NCBI RefSeq assembly: GCF_030463565.1
Contig: NC_134655.1
Coordinates: forward strand, 10,118,372 to 10,182,371
DNA: 64,000 nucleotides
Source: Pelecanus crispus
Lineage: Eukaryota > Chordata > Aves > Pelecaniformes > Pelecanidae
Reading direction: 5' to 3'
Made by a program: the position numbers and the translations under genes. Below, piece after piece: positions 28,461 through 42,460 of the stretch. Under the pieces are notes generated by a model. The model was not told the origin of the DNA and searched no databases. It was given only the letters and a program-made list of their open reading frames with translations. Within the stretch, counting starts at the first letter, position 1. The number at the start of each line of letters is the position of its first letter.

Positions 28461-31400
28461 ACAGTGGGCCTTTTAGAGAATTTCAGCCAAAGTATTTCTG
28501 CCTTTTCCAAGGATGAGATAAGGGAAAATAAAGTATTTTATTTGTGTCAAGAAATTCTAGGAATTGCTTCTTGAATGTTAAAAGCCCAGATGAATCCATT
28601 CCAGAAAACACATTTTGGAAAAGGTTTGAAATCTAAGAGAAGGCTGCTTTATGCTATCCCTATGAAAATCCATTGGCATTTAGGAAGTTAAAATCCATTC
28701 TGTTTCTCACAAACCAATTTATTCATCAAAGGTGGACTAAGTCTTTCAGCTTCATTCCTTGATTGCACCAAGCTAAAAGTGAGAAAGAGCCAGGATGGGG
28801 ATATTGCTGACTGTCCACCCAGGTACAATGACTTCTTCTATAGGCTCCCTTTTCCACCAGGTTAGAAGCTCCATTTGCTCATGACAAAGCTCATATTTCC
28901 CCACATTTCCCCATGCAGAGGGTGACAGAATACCATCTGGGCAGCTTCTCTTAGCTGAAGAGAGAAAGATCTCTGGATTTAGGCATTTCAGCACTTTTAA
29001 TCAACTGATACCTCCAGTAGGTATCAGGACAATGCCTCAGGACAGAATTGCTACATATTCAGTTCTCTTTTCAAAAGCTACAAAATCACCCAAATCAAAT
29101 ACCTACACACTATTTTCTGAAATGTCTTTGGATGACCACACTTATCACTCAAAAGTGAGGAAATGCTAAATTTAAGCTAATCTCTGCAACCATAAGTCAT
29201 TCCTCTTTTTGTAAGAATTATCCTAGCTTTCTGTTTTCCCCACAGGGGTAATTTCACCCAATGCACAGCAGGAATCATGTCCACTAAATGAGCAACAATT
29301 CAATAATTTCTTCTGTTGCTCTTCGTTACTGGTCTAGAGCCTTATATTTGCATACTATTTAGACAAAGCTCTAAAGCCAGCATTGTTTTTGCGTTTACCA
29401 GTGCAGTATCAGACCATTTCCAATACACTAAGTGACTTATTTTCACAATTTCCCTTTGAGATAAGGGGGTTTATTAGTCTCATTTAGAAATGACAAACTA
29501 ATGCATTGAGTCCTATTGTGTGTGTGGTGTAAGCTGAAGGAGGAGTTCTAAAGTAAAAGCCAAGTGAGTACAGGGGAGAAAAAGAGCCCTATATGTTTAA
29601 CTACTGACCACACTCACAAGTTGGAGAATTGGATCCATACCTAACACTGCATTTCTACACACAACTAACTGAACCTGCAAAGATGTGGGCCCCACTATCT
29701 GCAAACACAAGATGCCAATAACTCTTGTGCACCAAGGCTAACAGGTTGGTTTGCAAAGCTCTACCAGCTTGTGAGGACACATGGTCACTTGTAGTGAGGA
29801 AATGTATTGATGTTACAAAGGGGCAGAATACAGAAAGTTGCACAAGATCTCCTACAGCCTGATAGACAGTGGTCTGCCAGCAAACATGTGCTGGGCAGTT
29901 TACAAACCAAGCTGAGCTTCCAACCAAATGGGCACCAGCATGGTTTGGTCAAAATGCTCAGTAGCTTGCTCTAGTTCTAGATGCATGTCCTAATTAAGGT
30001 CATTTCTGAAGGCAGCCCTGGCTGCTTAGGACAAGTGTTGCTGCAGCTCCAGAGCCCCCTCCCGGCCCATGCGGATGTGCATGCTGCAGGCAGGGCTGGA
30101 GCAGCTGTGCTTTTCATGAGAAAGGCAATTCCATTAAACTAACAGCTGTGAATGGAGCAAGAATTTACTTTACTGTGACTTTATTTTCTGTGATTTTATC
30201 TACTTATCTTTACTGAATAAAGCAATTTGAGTCTGATTTTATTGTCTCATCGGTCAGACTAACAGGTGTCCCAGTTGCAAGGGTTACCAGTAGATGTGTG
30301 TTTCCTCTGAAACTGAAGGAATGACTTCAGACATTTTTGGTTCTATGTCAAACAAAGGGATTCTTTAGAGAGCAAGAATCAGCAAGCAAATGTTTGTGTA
30401 TTACAGTATTAGCACTAGACGTTAATTGAGAAAAGTGGCAAACGCAGCCCATTGTTATTGTAAATGTAGAAAGAGTATAAAAATGGAATTTCTCAGAGTG
30501 AGCATACAAAACACCCTCCGTGTGATACTAAGCCCTAGTCTGTGTGGGCTGACAGTACCACCACATTTACTGCATGCTGACAGCTGAGTTAAGAAGTGTA
30601 ACACTATGATACAGAGGTGTCAAGATTGCTGAAATTAATACTGGGATGTGTGGTGTTTAGCTTGTTGACTCAGCTGACTTAGGTGTGTTAGAGAAGCAGT
30701 ATCATATGACAGTAGAGGCACGGCAATTTAGCATAAAGTAAAGCTATTTCTTTTTGGAAAGATGCTTTCTGATGCTTTCTTTGAAAATGTATATTTTATA
30801 CTAGACTTCTAGCTGAAGATATCAGTTTCCTGCACAGGCATATGTCTGTTATTACAGATGGGGAAAATGTAGCCGAGATGGAGCTACTCAGAAGGAGAGC
30901 GGCCAAGTAAATGATTTAGGATTCTGAATTACAAGGCTCTACTCCCATTCCCCCACTCTAACCAAGAGACACTAAGCCCTGGAAGACAAAAGCTTTTTAC
31001 TGTTGCAGTAAGTGGTATCCTTTCAGAGCTCAGTCGTCCTCGTTGAGCTGAACAACAAGATGACTCAGAACCAGGCTGTAAGGCTGGGGAGAGATTCCAG
31101 AACCTCCTTTATCAAAAGAGCATATGTCTACTGCTTGTTCGGGGGAGAAGCTGCTCAGCACAAACAATCAAGGATATGGTTTCAAGTTGATCAGTTCCAA
31201 CACCATCCAGCAGAGATAACAGTAGCTCTCTGCCATACACGTTATCAAATCCCTTGCAATGGTTTACGTACTCTGTGAAGATTAAGGGTAAAAGGACCTT
31301 GAAATTTGAAGAGACATTAATAGAATATTTTCTCTTTTTCCTTTCATAAGTTGATTTAGTCTGATGTGGGAGATTACTAGGGTATCTTGAAGTCAATAAA

Positions 31401-32800
31401 CACACTTGAGTAACAAATCTGCTGCTCTGAACCATGTAGTAAAGACAAAATTGTCTTCTACTGAAATTGTTCCAGTATTTGGATCTAGAATTTCATATTC
31501 TTCTTTGAGGGGAGAGGAAGAGTGGAATATCCTGTCTTACCCAGAGAACTGCTAAGTGCTTTGCATTTGCTTTGCCCCAGGGACCTCTTGAGATCAACTC
31601 AAATCTTGGAAGGTTAACAGAAAGCCTCAGACATCCATGACAATGAGCATACTGAGCTACTGACACAGATACCATGGCTTCCTGCATAAACACCATTTTC
31701 TTCACATCCAAGAGCACTAAATTCTTACTGACTAAACCTTGGAGTAGGCCACAGTTTAACAAAACTAGCACGAATGCTGACCCTACTGCAATGAACTCCA
31801 GTGTTTCCTCATCAAATTGTGAACACAGCTGTGCAGATGATGGATTTCCCCAGAACACCCATGTTTCGGAATAGGCTGCTGGGGGCTGAATCACCTCAGG
31901 CTGAGCAACAAACTGAATGCAGATCTCTCATAGTTTAAGTATGTGCTCTGACTGCTGGCTGTTGTGTAAAGCCCTCTCCTCAGAACCTCTCCCTCTTGCA
32001 TGTATTTTCAAGAGGGGAAGGGAGAATGTTGTCAGACCTCACCACTACCCACTGGTCTCCAAACAGCTCACCCAAAATTTATGGAGTAAATGGCAGTCTT
32101 TCCCTAGTCCCAGCAGTATTAATGTAGCCATGTTAAGCGTTTGCTTATTCAGAAGGTGTTGTAAGCTCTGCAGCTCAGTACTGCTTCAAAACAAGGACCT
32201 TGCCACCTGATCTTGTATGCATTGGAGCTAATGACAGCACTCCCATTAACCACTCGAGAACACACTAAGTCATTGTGCAAGTTCTGTATTTAGGGTCTCC
32301 ATGGAATAGGATTCAACTGGAACAACCAACAAATCATTACACAAGCGCAAGCCATAACAGACGTGCCTTGCTACTGTCAATCAGGAGACTGTTGTACCAT
32401 ACTTTCTAAACAAAAATAATGAGAACTTTTGAAGAAGATTTGGAAGCAGAAGTTGCAAAAAGTTTTGTAAAATTGCCCCTCTTCTTTTTCTTACTATATG
32501 GAGAAAACACATTCCACTGAGAAACTCTTAGAATTGCCTCCAGAAAATATACTTCTGTCATTCGCATTTCTTAGGATAAGCTTGAGTCCAGAATGTAACC
32601 ATCTCAGGAAAAGATGAGCAGATCTTGCTCCTACTAAAATTAGGGGGTTACTTAGCCTGACCAGGTACATCAGAAATTATAACACAGAGTTAAAGACAAA
32701 CACATGAACATGGGACAGTTTTTAGGTTAATCTGAACTGAAGAAGGTAAGTGATTAATTTCTTGTTTCTGCTCTATACAGGTAAAGACATTATACCTTTG

Positions 32801-32846
32801 TATCTATCTATGCCTATATCTACATATCCCTATCTATCTATATTTA
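32801..32846 (+). repeat. Imperfect TATC microsatellite
   Basis: Interrupted tatc/tatct repeats over about 45 bp. Likely length-variable. Confidence 0.8.
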
Positions 32847-34583
32847 GGCTCAACTTGAATTTATCGTCTTTGTTCAAAAAGATTTCACTGGGCTACTGGT
32901 TACAGCAAAAGGAAAATTACCAAATGTCTCAAACATCCTAGGCAGCCACATGTGTTAGCTCATCGTAACATGCATACAGATATTTATGTTCCAGGCTCTG
33001 CAACAGTCACATTGTGGTTTTAAGTGCCTATCTCCTACAGACAAAGAAATCTGAGGTTGTCAGTCATTACATTCATGTTACCTGAACATCTTGCTTTTTA
33101 CTAAAGTTTTCATGCACAAGCAATATTAACATCTGTTTCAAGGATCTCTGCTGGAATTGTAGCTTCACACAGCCAAATTGCCTATGCTTCCACCGAGGAA
33201 ACGGCTATTTATTTCATGCAGCCATCTGGGCTCTAAATAGTATGTTTTGTCATTTGTGGTCTTGTTTTCCAGGGTTTCTTGTACGAAATTTGATTCCTTC
33301 ATAACTTACTTCTTCTGTAAATGACTTTTTTTTTTAGTAATCAAACTTGTGAATGAATGTTTCATAAGAGACTTACAACATCAGTGTCAATTCATAAATA
33401 TTTTGGATCTGGAGCCAAACCCTAATTACAACAGCTTTGATGGTATACTATTTTTTTTTTTTTTGGTGGAATCATATACAAAAATTGTCTTTATGAAACT
33501 CTCTCTCCATTAGATGAAGGACATATGTTGTTGCAGAATTTAATACTTCAGGATGATACCAGTCAAGTTGTTTGCATGGTTTGAACACAGACCCTTGCAG
33601 TCTCAGAGCCCAGGCCCCCTCCTTTTAAACAAAGGGACGATGGTAATGACTGACAGCAGAAATAGATATTCATAAACCTTTACCTACAGTCTACTATTTT
33701 TGCTTGGATTATGGTAGAAATGCAAATACTTCTTTCCCTCCTCATATCATACCTTCTCAGATTTCCCCTTAATTGATTTTAGTCTCAGAGTTACATGTTG
33801 CAGTCCAGAAAGTATCAGGTATCTTGGAATGCCGCTTACAGAAATGGTAAGAAATCCTGAATCACAGATGAGAACAGTTGACTCTCCCAATCTCTGTTTG
33901 CTATAGTCACAAACTGGTTTGTGTTACACCATAGAGCTCACTAACTGACACAAGGGAACCAAGAACAGGGCTCAAAGCACCCTCAAATCTGCTCATTGTT
34001 CTCTAGTTACACAAGCAACATTCCCTTTCACCCATGAGAAAGGGGGCTCTCTGTAACATAGACCTAACACCCCACCTTTACACACAAATGAGCCAAGAGA
34101 TCTCTTCTCCCAGAGATCTAGCCCACCCAGGAGCCAACACCACAACAGTCTGTCCTCTGCATTTCCTGGTACACCTCTTCCCTGGCCACATCCTCCAACA
34201 AGGGGGGTGCTCTCACTTCTCACACAAAAGGTTAATTTTCTTCCCACTGTTACTTGCTCTGTCAAGGAGGCCAGCCACACAAACTAGCTAGTACTAACCA
34301 AACTGCCCTTTCCTCTTTGTGAAATGGTGAAAGGGATAAGGCAAGTAACAAGCTACACCACAAAGGAAAAATAAAGAGATTACAGGGAAGCACATAGCTA
34401 AACTAGGCAATATAAGCTCATTCACTTTACTCTCCTCCTCACCAAGCAGAAGAAACAGCCCTGTTCTCTCCCCTCTTCACCAAATATGCTATATCCACTC
34501 CTGTAGATCCTAAGCATAGGTTTCAAACTTCAGGTGATACAGAAGAACATATTGTTATCAACTCCCTAGATCAATTTCTTTTC

Positions 34584-35045
34584 ATAGAATCATAGAATGC
34601 TTTGGGCTGGAAGGGACCTTTAGAGACCACCCAGCCCAACCCCTGCAGTGAGCAGGGACAGCTTTGACCAGATCAGGGTGCTCAGAGCCCCGTCCAACCT
34701 GACCGGGAATGTTTCCAGGGATGGGGCCTCCACTGCCTCTCTGGGCAACCCATTGCAGTGCCTCACCACCCTCATTGTAAAAAAATTTCTTCCTTATATC
34801 CGGTCTAAATCTACCCTCCTTTAGTTTAAAACCATTACTCCTTGTTCTGTCACAACAGGCCTTGCTAAAAACCTTGTCCCTATCCTTCCTGTAGGCCCCC
34901 TTTAAAGTACTAAAAGGCCACAATAAGGTCTCCCCGCAGCCTTCTCTTCCCCAGGCTGAACAACCCCAACTCTCTCAGCCTGGCCTCGTAGGAGAGGTGC
35001 TCCAGCCCTCGGATCATTTTTGTGTCCTCCCCTGGACCTCCCCTT
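34584..35045 (-). mobile_element. CR1 LINE 3' fragment
   Basis: Minus-strand CR1 of the same subfamily as the 13.3-kb copy. On the plus strand it begins with the CR1 3' terminal signature 'catagaatcatagaatgc', then the 'gctggaagggacc' box, and continues through the reverse complement of the ORF2 tail (frame 34582-34923 minus carries RPDIRKKFF). The element is 5'-truncated near 35,045, just past the segment encoding the 'ggctgagagagttgggg' region on the minus strand. ORF2 is interrupted, so the copy is inactive. Confidence 0.95.
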
Positions 35046-35062
35046 ACCTTGACCATCTCTTT

Positions 35063-35130
35063 ATAGAATCATTTAGGTTGGAAAAGACCTTTAAGATCAT
35101 CCAGTCCAACCATTAACCTAACATTACCAA
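35063..35130 (-). mobile_element. Second short CR1 3' tail abutting the first
   Basis: Starts with 'tatagaatcatttaggttgg' and continues with the 'aaaagacctttaagatcatc' and 'cagtccaacc' boxes typical of another CR1 3' end. It lies directly behind the truncated 5' end of the 34.6-kb copy and in the same orientation, and differs from that copy's 3' end in sequence. It therefore represents a separate insertion, with one CR1 landing in or beside the other. Confidence 0.88.
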
Positions 35131-36570
35131 ATATATTATATTACATGTCTTCCTTACCAGCTCTGCACAATCCATCCTGCTTCTGCTCTCCTATCTTGTT
35201 CTTCACCTTCTTTGCACTCAGGTGCAGTGGCCTAATCATCAGGTTCATCATCTTCACCTGGATCAGTCACTAAGTGGTAAATGGCTGCTGGCAAATGTTT
35301 TCCATGCAATCTCAATCTCTTCCTCCAAGCTATTTCTTAAAATCTCTTCTTTCAAGAATACTTCTACATAATCAACATACCTTCAAAGACAAGGTACCGA
35401 GGATTAATACAGAAAATCCAAAGCCTGTTGTATTCAAACAGAATGCAAAAAAAGAAGAATATATTGAGTAACCCAAGACTGACTACACATAGTATTCAGA
35501 AATTCCACAAAGTTCCATAAAGTCTTAATTCAATACTGGCTTTTTCTGGAGCTGGCACGTGGTTTCTTTTCCTCCAAAGCATCACTCGGTTTCAAACTGT
35601 ACTCTTCCAATCTATCAAACCATGACTGGGCTAGAAGAAGGAAGCTATCACAAACCCAGAGAAATGTATTAGTAGTAGGTTTGCCTACACTGTTGTCAAC
35701 AGGTTCACATTTGTAAGGAGACAATCAACTCTGAAAGGAGACAAAACCTTTTTCAGCTGGTTGTCTGAATGAATCAAGAAATAATTATTCTTTCTGACAG
35801 ATTGGCAGAATTCTCCCCTTGCTCAGCAGAAGTAAATATGAGTAAAACAGGTCTGAGCAGCTTTGCCATTTTAGGAGCCTTGGCTGTAGCTCTACCTCTC
35901 TTCTCTTTAGCCTGTGACACAAACCACTGGTCTCTTAAGTGCCTGACTACTTTCCTTAACTGGAGTCATCGAGCTCAGGAAGGCAACAGCTAGGAGGAGG
36001 CTAATGTTCAGTGATCATCTGTGTAGATGATTTAGTTCACACACTAGAAGACAACAGCTAGGTGACAATGTGAAAGGCACTGCATGGAGGGATGCATGAT
36101 GCCTGCCAGCATGCTACCTGGTTCAGGCAAGTGTCATTCCTGCTCACTGGGAAGCATGAGCAAATTCTCCTTAAAATAAAGAAGTGGAGGAGCAAACAAT
36201 GAGACTGTGCAGCTGACTGCATACATAACTTCAGCACAGGATTAGAGAACACCTTCCCTACAGTGTAATGATGAGTAAAACCAAATTTTATTACATATTA
36301 TAGGGGCTTACTAAAGCAGTCTGGCCGTATGATGTACTAAGAAGAATTATGATCTACCCATCTTATTCACAGTAGTCATTAAGTTGCTGTATCTGTAACA
36401 GGCTTTATAACAAGATGAAGAGTGAACAGGAAAGAAAAAGTCATACACCTGCCTCACTGGTCATTGTTTCCTATATGCCTAGGATGTCTATGCAGGGAGA
36501 ACTGTGTAATGGAGAGAGAATTAAAGCAGAGAAGATTATATTTAAAGAAAGGGAGAGTGAGGTCTGTCCT
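35131..36570. other. Intergenic DNA, nothing recognised
   Basis: No domain-bearing frame, RNA gene or repeat end was recognised in this stretch. Confidence 0.55.
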
Positions 36571-36579
36571 TGCACCACA

Positions 36580-36840
36580 CTAAACCGGTGGTCTCCTAAG
36601 TGGGGTGCATGCACTCAAGGGGGTACACAAGACAGCCCATTGGAAGGAAGAAAATATTTTTCATACCATTAATAAAATGAAAAAGAATTAAAAACAGTGT
36701 TTATTCCATTGTTATCTCATCCTTTTTTAATTTTTATTTTTGTGTATGTTTTATAAGGTACATAATATATTAGTACATTAGTATGGGTACATGCTCAAAA
36801 ATATTTTACTGACAGGGGCATGTGATCAAAAGGTTTGGTC
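36580..36840 (+). mobile_element. Probable hAT-like DNA transposon remnant (non-autonomous)
   Basis: The left end reads 'ggtggtctcctaagtggggt' followed by 'caagggggtacacaagac' and 'cccattgg'. This resembles the subterminal layout of amniote hAT-type (Charlie/Tip100-like) short elements, which begin CAG-n-GGTTCTCAA. The right end near 36,810-36,835 has 'gatcaaaaggtttgg', a loose inverted counterpart, and the interior is AT-rich. The target duplication and exact ends are not resolved, so the class assignment is tentative. Confidence 0.4.
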
Positions 36841-39800
36841 TTGCAGGTAGCTCCAGGTCAGCTCTAAAACTGGAAGTAGTGGTGAAACAGCAAAACAGCT
36901 GGAGCAGGCAAGTGTTAGAGTAGCTATTCTACTCACAAAACTAGTGCTAGGACCTGAACATCCTGCCCTGTCTATCAGCTTGTGTGGACACCACAGTAAA
37001 GTGAACAATCCTCTGGATAGTAAAGATATGCCCACAAAACAAGGAAAATTCAGTTACTTGTTTTGCACCTTACTGCTGTTCCAAATAATTGCATAAATGT
37101 GAGATTCATGCTGTAACAGCTCTAACCTGTCAAGATGAGCTACAGATGATGTTTTAAGCTTACCATAGTATTTTGTGCAGACTTTGCAAATTCTAGGCGT
37201 GTCATTCAGTACTGGCTGTATACTTTTTATTAATGGCATTAAGCAAACAGAAAAGCAATTGTTCTAAGAAAAAAAGTTTGTTGAAGTATAAGAATATGAA
37301 AATTGCTGCAGTAGTTCCAATAATATAATTACTGGATAATTCCTTTGGGTTTATCCTGGTGTTCTTAACAGTATATAATACTTAATTGATAGATCATAAC
37401 AGCTCATTTAGAGCTATTAGGTCTATTGCATAAATATGTGGTCAAGAGCTCTTTAATGCACACCACTGTTACTGTAGACCATAACAGCTGCTTTGGAGCT
37501 GTCAGCCTAGTTCGTCACAATCTATTTTAATCTGACAAAAAAATCTCAATTACTTTGCAGTTGCCAACGCACAATTTAAGCTAGTTGTTTGGTGCCATAG
37601 CTGAGCATTGTTTGAGCATGGGAGGTGAAATACTAAAGCAACTATGAAGAACAGACATCACTAGCATCAGGCAAATCACAGGGGACTCAAATTCAACATT
37701 AATAATGGAGATGTTTGCCATGTGTTTACAGAGGATAAACAATAAGAAAAAATAGGATGGGAGACAGATTATTTCTCTGTTCAACTGTGTACTCAGCTAC
37801 TTTAAAAACCTATGAGGAACCATTAATGCTACATTTATAGTTAAAAAGCAGTATCTGCTTGCTACCCCCACTTCCCAGCTCAACTGTCTGCTGCCAGCCA
37901 GCTGAGAAAGCTCTGCCGGGACAGGGGGTGCAGCCCAGCTCATCCATCGTAGCAACAAGTTTGGATCTAACCATACTGAGAGCTTCCAGCACAGGAACCC
38001 AATGGAAAGAGTGATGCCACCTTTTCCTGTCTTTTGGCCTTTGGCACATTACATTCCCTCTCCTCTGCCCAGTAAGTACAGACAAATGGTTAAGAAGGTC
38101 AGATACAGGCGCATAACTTTGCAGGTAAGAAATGTATGGAGTTCAGGAAGTAGATTTCAGCTGTTCTTAAGTGCAGGCAAAAGCTAATATAAATGCTCAG
38201 AAAACCCAGCTGTCTGTCTCTACCAGTCTCTTTGCTCAGAACGTGATTCTCTATAATCATGTCATTCAAAGAGACTTTTGCTAAGTACTGAGGGAAAAGT
38301 GGCTTCCTTTGGTGAAGGGGGGAAAATGACTGTTGCTGCAAGCTATCCATCATCTTAAAAAAGTCCAAGATGTACTAAAGCTCCCTAAATTTTTATTCCC
38401 AACAGAGCCAGATAAGACCAGTGTTTTCTTGACAGGCACTCCTCCCACATCAAAATCTACTTCCCTGTGCAGTTTTGCAGACATCCACCTGCCTGCTAGG
38501 TTGGATAATAAATAAATGCCCATCATGTCTTTATTTGAGAAAGATTTTCTTCTTGCTGCTTTTTTTCTTTTTCTTTGCACATTTGGGAGAAGATACCCTT
38601 CCCCCCAGCCAGGAAATAGCCATTTTGAGGCAAGACCTTAAAATTGATGATTTTGAAAGTTTTCCCTATTGCCATGCTGTTCTGCTCCTGCATTCCTGTG
38701 GTGCCAACAGATGAAGTTGTAAGCCTGCTCGCCTCCCTGCATCTAATCCTCATACTACTCAGCAGCAGGGAAGGTAGGCAAATGTTCACTAGCAGTTGTT
38801 GGCAAAGAAACACAGCAGGATTTAAACTGGATGACGCCACTGCATGTGTAAAACAACCATTTGAGCAAATGCTGCTATAGTAGCATCTTTAACCAGTAAA
38901 ACAGAATTTGCTGTTAACCTTTTGCTTCCTAGCTAGCTGCACTGATGAGTTATGATTAATTGTAGTTATGCTTTTTTAAAAAAAACCCAAGCTTATTGAT
39001 AAAAAAAAGAAGATAAATGCTTGTAGCAGTTACTGTGACAGACTTTTATATGTGACCACACTAACAAAAATAAATTGCAAAAGCCAAACGGGAATAAGAT
39101 TCTGTTGCATTCTGGTAAAGTGTTCCACGCCATTTTTCACGAGGTCATTTTTCCCATGATCTTCCTTCTCTTCCTTTCCAGCTTGCACAGTCTGGTCTTT
39201 AATTGATGTGCCCCAGCCCCAGATGTTTCATGGTTTAACCATAGTCATTTTATAGCATTCTAGGACTGTTATGAATGAGGAGGACCATAACAGTAATTTG
39301 CCATGCTTATCCACTATTCAAAAGCTAGATCTTGGTCACCTACTGTGTCATCAAAATAACTGGTCAGAACCATCCCAGTAACTGTTTTTCCCCAGGCTCT
39401 CAGGTTTCCTTGCTTCTGATAGTTGTTCATACAGACCATAAGAGCTCCCTCTCCTTCAAACTGAGCTCCCTCATTCCTTAAAGTTATCAGTTTGGTATCT
39501 GAGAAACATAACTTGAAATAACTTGAAATATCAGCTAACAATGCGCCACATGCTAGGAATGGGAATGAACTGTTTCCTGCCCTTCCTTGAAGATGATGGG
39601 AAAAGATGCATCACATAGCCAACCACAATTCCTATACGCTTAGCTACTGCAATTAATAAGGCTGTGTTTACTTGAAGAAATTGCTTTTCAGTAATGCTGC
39701 TACCTACGTGGCGCATTTAACTGAAGCAGGGCTTTTCTATTAGGAAATGTATGCAACAGCATTTTTTATCTGTGTACTGTCTTCCCAGATCTCCTAGCTG

Positions 39801-42415
39801 TGCAGTAAGTCCTAAGCACAGGATGTTATCTGTCCTTTTAGTTGCCTTACTTCCTCCATCCTACCTTTAGATCATGCGTGTTAGTGCTGGATCAAGTACC
39901 TTGAAGAACAAGCAAATGGTAAAAGCTTGGAGAGTCAGTAAAAACCTTAACAGGAGCCTGGGCAAGAGTGCAGTGCTAAATGGCAGGCCAAGAAGATGCA
40001 TAAGAAAATTCCTTTTCTAAAAGAAAGTTGTTTTAATCATTTCACTTTAACTCAGCTGGTGATCTACACTAGGTGGAATATTGAACAGCTCTGGCCTTAC
40101 AGGCTGCAAAATCACATACTTGAAAGTCAGGGAGATAGGATGCAGTAGGTCTATAACATCCGCAGCCATGCTCCCTTCTAGAGGGCAGCTCTTCGTAGAA
40201 TTACCATCGTCTTTCCCGCATTGCCTGAACGTCAGCTGACACTACCAAACCCACAAAGCTACCAGGTTAGTTGATATTACAGATAAACAGCTGTTGCAGA
40301 GCGAAGCTCTATTCCACTTATCTGTACACAGAACAGAACACACACACATGCTCAAAGATTTATCCGCTTGGATGAGAGATGTGTATAGGACAGTGGATTC
40401 TGCAAGGAACCACTGCAGTAAGAAACATGCCTTTTGTGAAGGGACTTGGAAGCAGTACACAATGAAACTTAGAAGGCTAGAATAGTACAGCTGTAGACAG
40501 TTTTTCACTTTCATCTGGCAGAAGCCATTTTTTATTTTTTCCAGTGTTTTGTGAGAACAAAAAAGTTTTGGAGCCGAAAGATCAGAAGCAAAACTGAGTT
40601 GGATAGGGCCAGTCTTTCCACTGGGACCTTGCAGGAGAACATGAAACGCTTTTTCCAGGGAGACCTTTGCACTTCATTTTAGCTGGGCATCCAAGCCTAG
40701 GTCGGCAAAGGATCAGAAGAACCACAACATTTCAAAATTGCATCCCTTACATGGAGACAAGCTGGGAAAATATTTGTTGAGCAATGAAGTACATTCTCCT
40801 GCTATATCTGCACTACCTGGCATTGCATGAATCTCAGCTGGGTAAAATAGGCCCCAGAACTGAACCTCAAGCCTTCAAAAATATGAGACCAGTTCCCCAG
40901 TCACAGGGATTTTGCTTAAATACAAATTTGTATTTGGCTTTGGATTTTTGAGCTTTACGGTTCAAATCTGTTCTCTCACTATAACTCTGAGAAGCTTGGG
41001 TTTCATTCCATTGTATTTATTTTTTAAGTTCAATTCTCATGACTTTGAAAGCTTTCTAAAGGTCAGATGGCGAGAAGTACCAGATATTGCCACAACTGCC
41101 TGCAGTGTAATACAGTAATTTCATATTGTTTTAAAGCTTTCCAAAAATCATCCCAATTCTTTCTCTTCATCTTACAGGATGTGGTTAAAGGTGTGGGTTA
41201 GGTTTCAGAGGGAACAGAAAGTGAGACAAACCCTTTGCCATTAGACATGGTGCAGGCTCCAGGTGATGTAAGATGTAGGATGAAAGAGCTGTACTACTGT
41301 TGAAGCCCTATCATAGCTCCCCTCTCTAGGGTAGCGGCATCCACTCCTGGACACAACTATTGTGCATTGGGGCAGGTTGTTTAGCCTTGTATTTATTTAG
41401 TCTTTGTGAAGATAAAGAGGGATGTTCCACTGAGAGCTCTTTTGTTTCACTCTGTATCAGTTCAATAGGAGAGAGAGCAGATCTAAAGCCACAAGCAACG
41501 GTTTGTATATCTTGTAAGTCTTCTAAAGCCTTGTCATCATATGCTGTATTATGTTGTCTTTTTTACTGAGTGACCATTGCTCTATTGTACACTATCTGCC
41601 TTTTTGTGACTTGATGAACCACATTGTAAAAGGCAGAAATCAATAAAGTTCTCCAGAAACCAAAACCACTGAGGGAAAAATGTTTTCCTGCAGCACCATC
41701 TTGTGGTCCGTGATTTTAGTACTGAAGGTGTCTGTCCCTCTCCCCGGGCCTGGAAGGTCTGCTCTGCAGACTTGGGAACCGCATCCAGCCCTGAGCAGCT
41801 TCTTTTGCTAGCCACAAAGGCACTGTGAGGAGCCCTACAAGAATGCTTGTGCTGCCTTCTAGCTGACCTGGGCCCTAATCGGGATCTCTGAGGGGACACA
41901 AAGGACAAAGGAAAATCGAGTTTGGCTCAGCACCATGCAGTGTGGTATACAAGATACACACCAGCAGTTTAGGCACTGGGGAAAAGACGTGGTCCAGGTA
42001 GTTCTGGGATAACCCCATGTTGAAATTGTTCTGTAGTACACTAAGGTCCAGCAGTACAAAACCAAACAAAAAAATTATTATCAAAGGGATCTGAGTGTTT
42101 ACTAGTGGAAGTAAGCAGCTGATCAAAACATACCCATTTATGTGGCAATGTCAGTACAGTTAGCATCACACACAGGCCTGTGAATGAATACCTCTAATTT
42201 GACCCTAAGGTGATAATCTTGACCTTCAATAAGAATGAAATAATAGCTCTTATGACATTTTAGGCACAGATAGCGGTTATTTATGCAAACCCATGCTTGA
42301 CAGCTATTGGTTCAATGAACTCTCAGGCTACTATAGAAATTAAAATTTAAAATCAGAGCTTTTGCCTTCTCCAACTGAAAAGCCAAACCTCCAGATTTTT
42401 AGAACATTGTTATGA
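36841..42415. other. Intergenic DNA without a supported gene
   Basis: No recognisable domain or splice structure. The longer frames at 38,000-38,880 occur on both strands over the same bases and are typical chance frames. This stretch ends at the left edge of the ERV cluster. Confidence 0.55.
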
Positions 42416-42417
42416 AT

Positions 42418-42451
42418 GCAGATTTGTGAATACTGCTGACTATGTTAATTT
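42418..42451 (-). repeat. Extra copy of a 34-bp ERV leader motif
   Basis: The 34 bp beginning gcagatttgtgaatactgct matches 42,645-42,678 and 46,404-46,437 with one mismatch (tact against tcct). The first copy lies just outside the left edge of copy A, so it marks either a further proviral remnant or a recombination junction. Confidence 0.85.
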
Positions 42452-42460
42452 CTTAATTGT

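Larger units (their letters stand above)
14860..34580. other. Long intergenic stretch without a supported gene
   Basis: Nearly 20 kb in which I find no coding gene. The open frames are short, lack domains and mostly have antisense partners. Items listed separately: an A22 run at 15.83 kb, a pyrimidine tract at 18.9 kb, a 39-bp tandem duplication at 22.7 kb, an AT-rich block at 27.6-28.5 kb and a TATC repeat at 32.8 kb. Other homopolymers occur near 23,908, 24,855 and 33,451. Confidence 0.55.

Noticed and set aside
31493..31894. 133-codon minus ORF with a hydrophobic stretch
   Set aside because: No recognised domain, no splice partners and a competing antisense frame. Cannot be told from a chance frame without conservation data.
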